Source of the DNA: an uncultured Clostridium sp.
Lineage (GTDB): Bacteria; Bacillota; Clostridia; Lachnospirales; Lachnospiraceae
Length of the DNA stretch: 64,000 bases
Direction of reading: 5' to 3'
NCBI GenBank assembly: GCA_934438135.1
Contig: CAKSBP010000014.1
Coordinates: 7,038-71,037, forward strand
The stretch's first letter is position 1, and each line of letters opens with the position of its first letter. This document shows positions 58,859 to 64,000 of the stretch, in pieces. The notes beneath the pieces are model-generated. The model was not told where the DNA came from. It searched no databases and saw nothing but the letters and a program-made list of their open reading frames with translations. Made by a program: the position numbers and the translations under genes.

Positions 58859-59766
58859 TGAAAGCATTAGAAATAGTGGGAGTAGAAAAAGAGTTCGGAA
58901 AAACAAAGATTTTGAAGGGTGTAAATTTCGATGTGCCAGAACATTCCGTGTTTGGTTTTCTTGGGCAGAATGGTGCTGGAAAAACCACAACTATGAAAAT
59001 TGTGCTGGGATTGTTAAAACCAGATGCCGGTTTAGTTCGTGTATTTGGTGAACCAGTGTCTTACGGCGAGACAAAGACAAATCGTATGATAGGGTATCTT
59101 CCAGATGTTCCAGAGTTTTATGGATATATGACTCCGAAAGAGTATTTACGTCTTTGTGGCGAAATTGCAGGTATGTCTGGTCATGATATTAAAGTAAAGA
59201 GTGAAAATTTATTAGAACTGGTTGGACTCAAAGAATGTAAAAAGCGGATTGGAGCATTTTCCAGAGGCATGAAACAAAGACTCGGAATTGCCCAGGCACT
59301 TTTAAATGAACCTCAGCTTTTAATCTGCGATGAGCCAACATCTGCATTGGATCCAGTTGGAAGAAAAGAAATTCTAGATATTTTATCTAAGGTAAAAGAA
59401 CGGACTACAGTTGTATTTTCCACACATATTTTATCAGATGTGGAACGAATCTGTGACCAGATTGCAATTCTTCATAATGGAACCATTGCTATGTCTGGAG
59501 AACTAAAAGAATTAAAAGCAAGGTATGCAAAAAATCAATTGGAGCTTGTTTTTAGGAATGAGTGGGATAAAGAGCGTTTTATGGAGCATGCCAAAATGCA
59601 GGAATATGGAAAATCAATTCAGGAAGAAGAACTGCATCTCTTTATAGAGGACACCGATGCTGCCGGAGAAATTCTTAATCTGCTTTCTGCCAGCCGGCTG
59701 GTACCGATAAAATTTGAACAGAAGGAAGCAACGTTGGAAAAACTGTTTCTGGAGGTGGTGCAGTGA
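58858..59766 (+). CDS. ABC transporter ATPase (YxlF-like)
   Basis: A 302-residue ATPase with Walker A GQNGAGKTT (36-44), signature FSRGMKQRLGIAQ, Walker B LLICDEPTSALDP and the H-loop STHILSDV. The C-terminal 80 residues are the regulatory extension of the DrrA-like class. The start shares one base with the PLDc_N stop and the end overlaps the permease start. The family exports drugs or peptides or serves immunity; the substrate is unknown. Confidence 0.9.
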   Translation: MKALEIVGVEKEFGKTKILKGVNFDVPEHSVFGFLGQNGAGKTTTMKIVLGLLKPDAGLVRVFGEPVSYGETKTNRMIGYLPDVPEFYGYMTPKEYLRLCGEIAGMSGHDIKVKSENLLELVGLKECKKRIGAFSRGMKQRLGIAQALLNEPQLLICDEPTSALDPVGRKEILDILSKVKERTTVVFSTHILSDVERICDQIAILHNGTIAMSGELKELKARYAKNQLELVFRNEWDKERFMEHAKMQEYGKSIQEEELHLFIEDTDAAGEILNLLSASRLVPIKFEQKEATLEKLFLEVVQ

Positions 59767-60524
59767 GAGGATATATTACATTTGTAAAAAAAGAATTTTT
59801 CGAGATGGCAAGGACTTATAAGCTGTTTCTACTAGCAGCAGTTTATTTCCTGTTAGGTGTAATAAACCCTTTGACAGCAGAATATACACCGGATTTATTA
59901 ACGAACTTTATGCCGAAAGGAATGAAAATCAAGATTCCAGAACCAACGGCAATAGATTCATGGCTGCAGTTTTATAAAAATGTACCACAGATGGGGCTGA
60001 TTATTCTTGCAATTGTATTCAGCGGAATTCTGGTTTCTGAGTTAAATAAGGGAACAGTGGTGATTATGCTGACCAAAGGACTTTCCAGAAAAACAGTGGT
60101 ATTATCAAAATTTACAGCAGCAGCTTTCGTATGGACAGCGGCATACTGCTTCTGCTTTGCACTATCTTATGGTTACACCATATATTTTTGGAAAGAAAAA
60201 GTGCCAAATCTTATTTTTTCTATATGCTGTATCTGGTTATTTGGAATTTTCCTGTTAACCATTGAGATATTGGCAAATACCTTATGCCACAGTGGATATG
60301 AGGTACTGCTGTTTACCGGAGGAATCATCGTACTCTGTTATCTTCTCAATATTGTGCCAAAAGTGCAGAAATATAATCCGATTCTGCTGATTCATTGCAA
60401 TAAAGAATTGTTGACAAAAGCTAAGTCACCAGAAGACCTTTTCTGGTCAGTGGGGATTACTCTTGTTTTGACTGTATTATTTCTTATTGGCAGCATACTT
60501 TGCTTTAATCAAAAGAAGATTTAG
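59763..60524 (+). CDS. ABC-2-type permease (YxlG-like)
   Basis: A 253-residue membrane protein with six hydrophobic segments and the ABC-2 pattern (LIILAIVFSGILVSELNKGTVVIMLTKGLSRKTVVLSKF). GTG 59763 overlaps the ATPase stop; GGAGGTGG lies upstream. It completes the transporter and is followed by a strong terminator, so the operon has four genes: XRE regulator, PLDc_N, ATPase and permease. Confidence 0.86.
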   Translation: MRGYITFVKKEFFEMARTYKLFLLAAVYFLLGVINPLTAEYTPDLLTNFMPKGMKIKIPEPTAIDSWLQFYKNVPQMGLIILAIVFSGILVSELNKGTVVIMLTKGLSRKTVVLSKFTAAAFVWTAAYCFCFALSYGYTIYFWKEKVPNLIFSICCIWLFGIFLLTIEILANTLCHSGYEVLLFTGGIIVLCYLLNIVPKVQKYNPILLIHCNKELLTKAKSPEDLFWSVGITLVLTVLFLIGSILCFNQKKI

Positions 60525-60582
60525 TTATGAACAGGAGATTATTGAAGAAAAATTCATTAGAAAATTAATAAAAGTAAGAAGG

Positions 60583-60628
60583 CATGCTGCAAAATCAACA
60601 AAAAGAAGATTTTGCAGCATGTTTTTTT
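60583..60628 (+). terminator. Terminator of the XRE-ABC operon
   Basis: A perfect 14-bp stem CATGCTGCAAAATC/GATTTTGCAGCATG (60583-60596 with 60608-60621) with an 11-base loop and seven T. Confidence 0.94.
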
Positions 60629-60663
60629 GTACTGCATTTTTATGCATAAAATACATCTGCGGG

Positions 60664-60693
60664 TTGCCCATGGGATTTAAAATATGGTATGAT
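60664..60693 (+). promoter_or_regulatory. Probable promoter of the phosphotransferase gene
   Basis: TTGCCC (60664-60669) and TATGAT (60688-60693) with an 18-base spacer, 22 bases before the ATG. Confidence 0.55.
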
Positions 60694-60714
60694 AGAATAA
60701 GTGGGAGGAAGATT

Positions 60715-61518
60715 ATGGATTTTAATAAAGAAGAACAACAGACAGGTGGTAATGTAAGCAAGGTGTGGAAAAAGGGAAATATTATTTTACGTGAACAGAA
60801 GTCATGGAGTCATACAGTTCAAAGGCTTTTGTTATATCTGGAAAAGAAAGAATTTCCCTATAGTCCAAGGTTTCTTGGAACAGATGAAGAAGGAAGAGAA
60901 ATGCTTAGTTATATGGAAGGAGTCTGTATGGAAGAGTATCCGGCAGATAGTTCAATACGGTTTCGTATCTCTACTATACGTAAGTTAGGAGAGATGCTTC
61001 GTAGGTATCATGATATAACAAGTACTTTTTCCAGAAGCAAAGAAGACGTGTGGATGCTGTCTTATGAGGGGAAACTGGAAAAAGAGGTAATCTGTCACAA
61101 TGATATAGCACCATATAATGTAACTTTTATAAACAATATTCCAGTAGGACTGATTGACTTTGACACCTGCTGTCCGGGACCTAGAATCTGGGATATAGCC
61201 TATGCATTGTATCGTTTTGTACCTCTTACATCCGAAGTGTATGAGCCGGAAACAGGAAGAAAGCGTTCTTATGAAAAGGGGAGAGACGCTGGAATTCGAA
61301 GAATGTGTGTGAATGACTTCTTCCGTGCATACGGAATAGAGAAGCCAGATGATTTGGCAGAACAGATTGTGAAACGTCTGGAAAGTCTGGCAGATTATAT
61401 TGCCAGTGAAGCAGGAAAAGGAAACGAAGTATTTGAAAAAATGTTAGAAGAGGGACATCAGAAAATTTATTTGCAGGATGCAGAGTTTATCAGAGAACAT
61501 CAGTCGGAATGGTTCTAA
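60715..61518 (+). CDS. Aminoglycoside-phosphotransferase-fold kinase (APH/choline kinase family)
   Basis: A 267-residue kinase-like protein. The catalytic loop VICHNDIAPYNVTF (HxDxxxxN) and the metal-binding LIDFDTCCPGP are clear, and an N-terminal lobe with KGNIILREQK and PRFLGTDEEGREMLSYMEG matches the APH fold. ATG 60715 follows GGGAGGAAG; a longer open frame runs back through the terminator and is rejected. Such proteins phosphorylate small molecules (choline, sugars, fructosamine, antibiotics). Nothing shows that this one inactivates an antibiotic. Confidence 0.8.
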   Translation: MDFNKEEQQTGGNVSKVWKKGNIILREQKSWSHTVQRLLLYLEKKEFPYSPRFLGTDEEGREMLSYMEGVCMEEYPADSSIRFRISTIRKLGEMLRRYHDITSTFSRSKEDVWMLSYEGKLEKEVICHNDIAPYNVTFINNIPVGLIDFDTCCPGPRIWDIAYALYRFVPLTSEVYEPETGRKRSYEKGRDAGIRRMCVNDFFRAYGIEKPDDLAEQIVKRLESLADYIASEAGKGNEVFEKMLEEGHQKIYLQDAEFIREHQSEWF

Positions 61519-61589
61519 TAGATAAACTTTCATAAAGAATAGTGAATTAATGAAGCAGGGATAGAATGTAAATTACATATTGCCAAAGG

Positions 61590-61618
61590 TAGCATATAAA
61601 AAAATGCTATGTTATAAT
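61590..61618 (+). promoter_or_regulatory. Extended -10 promoter with overlapping palindrome before fchA
   Basis: TGTTATAAT (61610-61618) is a perfect extended -10. Immediately upstream TAGCAT-n8-ATGCTA (61590-61595 with 61604-61609) forms a palindrome over the spacer and -35 region, where a repressor or activator could bind. Confidence 0.55.
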
Positions 61619-61665
61619 GACAATTATTAATATAATATGAAAAAACATAAAGGAGTGCTTACATT

Positions 61666-62295
61666 ATGATGCAGGACCAGAAAATGGACGAATTTTTAGA
61701 CGTATTGTCTTCTAGTGCCCCCGTTCCAGGCGGCGGCGGTGCCAGTGCATACGCAGGTGCAATTGGTACGGCACTTGGTGCAATGGTTGCAAATCTGACT
61801 ATCGGAAAGAAAAAATACGCAGATGTGCAGGAAGAAATCAAACGGCTGGAAGCAGATTCTCAGATACTTATGAAAGAATTGAGTCTGTTTATGGATAAAG
61901 ATGCAGAAGCATTTGAACCGTTGTCTAATGCTTATGGTCTTCCAAGACAGACACAAGAACAGAAGAAAGAAAGAGAGGAAATTATGGAAAAAGCACTGGT
62001 AACAGCTAGTGAAACACCTCTTGCTCTGATGGAAAAAACCTTAGAGGCAATGAAGCTGTTGGATCGTCTTTCTGTGATTGGTTCTAATCTTGCAATTAGT
62101 GATGTTGGCGTTGGTATACAGATGATGCGTTCTGCATTGCTTGGTGCATCATTAAACGTATTTATTAATACAAAGATGATGAAAAACCGTGTTGTGGCAG
62201 ATGAAATGAACCAGAAAGCGGAAGCCATGATTGCAGAAGGTACTATTCAGGCAGACCGGATTTTTGCTGTTGTTATGGACAAAATTCATGGTTAG
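61666..62295 (+). CDS. fchA: Cyclodeaminase/cyclohydrolase family protein (FchA-like)
   Basis: A 209-residue helical protein of the formiminotransferase-cyclodeaminase C-terminal family. The signature VPGGGGASAYAGAIGTALGAMVANLT lies at residues 17-42. As a stand-alone protein it is either methenyltetrahydrofolate cyclohydrolase or formimidoyl-tetrahydrofolate cyclodeaminase. The gene lies 16 bases before folD, so it works in one-carbon folate metabolism, probably with FolD in the tetrahydrofolate branch of acetogenic or purine metabolism. AGGAG is 10 bases before ATG 61666. Confidence 0.85.
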   Translation: MMQDQKMDEFLDVLSSSAPVPGGGGASAYAGAIGTALGAMVANLTIGKKKYADVQEEIKRLEADSQILMKELSLFMDKDAEAFEPLSNAYGLPRQTQEQKKEREEIMEKALVTASETPLALMEKTLEAMKLLDRLSVIGSNLAISDVGVGIQMMRSALLGASLNVFINTKMMKNRVVADEMNQKAEAMIAEGTIQADRIFAVVMDKIHG

Positions 62296-62311
62296 TACAG
62301 GAGGAAAGGTT

Positions 62312-63148
62312 ATGGAAATATTAAAAGGCTCAAAAGTAGCAGAAAGCATTACCAATGGATGTATAGAAGAACTGAAAACCAGAAAAAGAGTCCCTCAGCT
62401 GGCAATTATCCGTGTCGGTGAAAGACCAGATGATGTATTTTATGAGCGTGGTGCAACAAAGCGTATGGCGAAAATAGGGCTTCGCTGTACTTCTTATCAG
62501 TATGATGCAGATATTACAAATGAAGAGTTTCAGAAAGCCTTTGATGCAGTTAATGCCGATCCGGATGTAGACGGAATTTTAATGCTTCGTCCTCTTCCAA
62601 AACATCTAGATGAAAGACTGATTGAGAAGAAAATTAATCCAGCCAAAGACGTAGATGGAATTTCACCAATGAATATGGCGAAAATCTATGCAGGTGACGA
62701 TAGTGGATTTGCACCATGTACAGCAGAAGCAGTTATTGAAATGTTAGATTATGAAAAAATTGATTTAACAGGAAAAAGAGTATCTATTATTGGAAGAAGT
62801 CTTGTAATTGGAAAACCATTAGCAATGATGTTAATTAAGAAAAATGCAACGGTTACGGTATGCCATACAAGAACGAAGAATGTAGAAGAAGAATGCCAGA
62901 AGGCAGAAATAATTGTTGCGGCAGCAGGAAAAGCCAAAATGGTAACGTCAGATTATATTAGCGATGGTGCAGTTGTAATCGATGTTGGAATTAATGTGGA
63001 TGAAAATGGAACTATGTGCGGTGACGTGGATTTTGATACAGTTTCCGAGAAGACATCTATTATTACACCAGTTCCAGGCGGTGTAGGAAGTGTAACGACT
63101 TCGGTTCTTGCAAAGCATCTGATGAGAGCAGCATTAGAAAGAGAATAG
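62312..63148 (+). CDS. folD: Methylenetetrahydrofolate dehydrogenase/cyclohydrolase FolD
   Basis: FolD interconverts methylene-, methenyl- and formyl-tetrahydrofolate. The 278 residues have the folate-site DGILMLRPLPKHLDE (usual form QLPLP), KDVDGISPMN, the nucleotide loop IIGRSLVIGKPLAMMLI and the end TPVPGGVGSVTTSVLAKH. The catalytic region near residue 50 reads VFYERGATKRMAKIG: the canonical YVxxKxKxxxxxGI pattern is altered (Tyr and the first Lys differ), so cyclohydrolase activity may be reduced and the neighbouring FchA could supply it. ATG 62312 follows GGAGGAAAGG. Confidence 0.88.
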   Translation: MEILKGSKVAESITNGCIEELKTRKRVPQLAIIRVGERPDDVFYERGATKRMAKIGLRCTSYQYDADITNEEFQKAFDAVNADPDVDGILMLRPLPKHLDERLIEKKINPAKDVDGISPMNMAKIYAGDDSGFAPCTAEAVIEMLDYEKIDLTGKRVSIIGRSLVIGKPLAMMLIKKNATVTVCHTRTKNVEEECQKAEIIVAAAGKAKMVTSDYISDGAVVIDVGINVDENGTMCGDVDFDTVSEKTSIITPVPGGVGSVTTSVLAKHLMRAALERE

Positions 63149-63160
63149 ATTATCACACAG

Positions 63161-63201
63161 AAAAAGGATGTTAGGATGCCAAGCATCCTAACATCCTTTT
63201 T
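63161..63201. terminator. Bidirectional terminator overlapping the end of the phospholipase gene
   Basis: A perfect 14-bp stem GGATGTTAGGATGC/GCATCCTAACATCC (63166-63179 with 63183-63196) with a 3-base loop and A/T tracts on both sides. It stops folD, and its right arm encodes the last codons of the leftward gene. Confidence 0.94.
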
Positions 63202-63902
63202 CTGATTTCATTGGCTGCAATCCAAACGGCTTCTTGAAAGAGCTGGTCCAGCTTCCGATTGCTGATTTCACATTCGGGATTTGGACTAGTCCGGCCAGAC
63301 AAATGATAAATTATTCTGCCTGGACCTTTGCATTTTAAAAGCAGCATTTCAATATATCGGGATAGGACTCCCTTTGGACGGCGCAGATAGGGATATTCAT
63401 TCATAAATTCCAGAGAGGATGTAATGTCTGCCGCCGGGATTTCTGGGTAAAAATGATGAATGACACAAGTATTTTTCATAGATGGTTTTAAATAATCCAA
63501 AAAAGAATTATCCAATGGAGATATCCCTTGTGCTTTCATGCATTTTTTGTCATATTCCTGCTCTATTTTTGGAAGACTTAAATTATAAACCTTTTCATAT
63601 TCCAACAAAAAATGCCTGAAATGATTCTCAAGTACCGAATGGCAGATAAGTCCCATTCGATAGGCACAAGCTGATTGTTTTGAAGGAGAGCTAGAAAAGG
63701 AGGATGTCATCATCTCATAATCGTTGGCAAATCTAGAGCTATAAATAAGAGTAGAAGACAACTTCTCATTAGAAAAAATATCTGAGCCATGCTGGCCAAG
63801 CAGATAAAAAGGCATATTTTCCCCGATGGCCTTCTGGATTGACCCCGGGAGGCGGTTAAATACTGCAATTCCAAAACGATAATGTGTGTAAACAGATGGC
63901 AT
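63171..63902 (-). CDS. Zinc-dependent phospholipase C family protein
   Basis: A 243-residue protein of the zinc-dependent phospholipase C / S1-P1 nuclease-like fold. Likely metal ligands are His in YTHYRFG, GQHGSDIF, and GLICHSVLENHF. There is no signal peptide, unlike secreted phospholipases, so it is probably cytoplasmic and its substrate is unclear. It opens MPSVYTHYRFG after AGGAGGG. The C-terminal codons (GCLAS) are part of the shared terminator. It is convergent with folD. Confidence 0.8.
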   Translation of the reverse strand: MPSVYTHYRFGIAVFNRLPGSIQKAIGENMPFYLLGQHGSDIFSNEKLSSTLIYSSRFANDYEMMTSSFSSSPSKQSACAYRMGLICHSVLENHFRHFLLEYEKVYNLSLPKIEQEYDKKCMKAQGISPLDNSFLDYLKPSMKNTCVIHHFYPEIPAADITSSLEFMNEYPYLRRPKGVLSRYIEMLLLKCKGPGRIIYHLSGRTSPNPECEISNRKLDQLFQEAVWIAANEIRKRMLGCLAS

Positions 63903-64000
63903 GGCAAACCCTCCTTTTCTATTATATAATCTCTCGGAATCTCTAAGCCAATAAATTCAAGGCTTTCAGATTCCTTTTCTATTAAAATCCCCCACTTTTT
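63903..64000 (-). promoter_or_regulatory. Upstream region of the phospholipase gene with a probable promoter
   Basis: On the minus strand AAAGGAGGG lies directly before the start and TATAAT at about 63922-63927 is a likely -10 box, with TTGGCT about 19 bases upstream. Nothing else is seen up to the window edge. Confidence 0.45.

Noticed and set aside
60487..60714. N-terminal extension of the phosphotransferase gene
   Set aside because: It would run through the end of the permease gene and a strong terminator; GGGAGG before ATG 60715 gives a far better start.
1..64000. tRNA, rRNA and CRISPR arrays
   Set aside because: None was recognised by eye; no conserved tRNA or rRNA stretch or regular repeat-spacer pattern was noticed, though a tRNA search program was not available.

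Overview
The window looks like a chromosomal segment from a low-GC Gram-positive anaerobe of the class Clostridia, most likely family Lachnospiraceae. The clues are strong AGGAGG ribosome binding sites, textbook sigma-A promoters, a four-cysteine adenylate kinase, a zinc-type S14, the rplQ-ecfA1-ecfA2-ecfT-truA-rplM-rpsI order, an enlarged L17, an Mrp ATPase fused to a NifX-like domain, and a fchA-folD pair. Genus cannot be fixed from the sequence alone. Most of the window is the translation and transcription core, read rightward. LAYOUT. 1-8.4 kb: the 3' end of rpoC, then a 2-hydroxyacid dehydrogenase and an esterase with their own promoter, then rpsL-rpsG-fusA-tuf. 8.4-16.7 kb: a decayed subtilase-like gene, a peptide-antibiotic resistance island (BceAB-like transporter, two-component system, BcrAB-like transporter), and a ROK regulator. 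16.7-25.9 kb: rpoD (leftward), Mrp, YqeY, class II aldolase, a leftward four-gene envelope-stress operon matching Bacillus ydjF(pspA)-ydjG-ydjH-ydjI, and an rRNA-type methyltransferase. 26-43.2 kb: the S10-spc-alpha superoperon from rpsJ to rplQ, with secY, adk, map, a KOW protein and infA in the usual places. 43.2-47.7 kb: the energising module of an ECF vitamin transporter, truA, and rplM-rpsI behind an L13-type leader. 47.7-64 kb: accessory DNA. It starts with an ISL3-family relic abutting the rpsI terminator, then a phage-like regulatory mini-island ending in a probable small RNA, a large secreted M6-type metalloprotease, a MATE exporter divergent from an orphan LytTR regulator, a DUF739-type repressor behind a heavily structured leader, an XRE/PLDc_N/ABC operon resembling Bacillus yxlEFG, an aminoglycoside-phosphotransferase-fold kinase, the folate genes fchA-folD, and a zinc-dependent phospholipase C-family protein. 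HOW IT WORKS TOGETHER. The core genes make ribosomes, polymerase and the Sec channel, with long untranslated, hairpin-rich leaders before rpsG, tuf, rpsJ, rplC, rplB, rplF, rpsM and rplM where ribosomal-protein feedback could act. The accessory genes mostly concern the envelope and antimicrobial defence: two peptide-antibiotic transporters with their sensor, a PspA-type operon, a MATE pump and a YxlFG-like ABC transporter. No tRNA, rRNA or CRISPR array was seen. The most interesting unexplained signals are a four-segment alternating-hairpin arrangement before rplF, a promoter-to-terminator structured transcript at about 50.25-50.43 kb, the structured leader and paired hairpins flanking the DUF739 gene, a long inverted repeat before yqeY, and two convergent gene pairs whose shared terminator is built into the end of a coding sequence.
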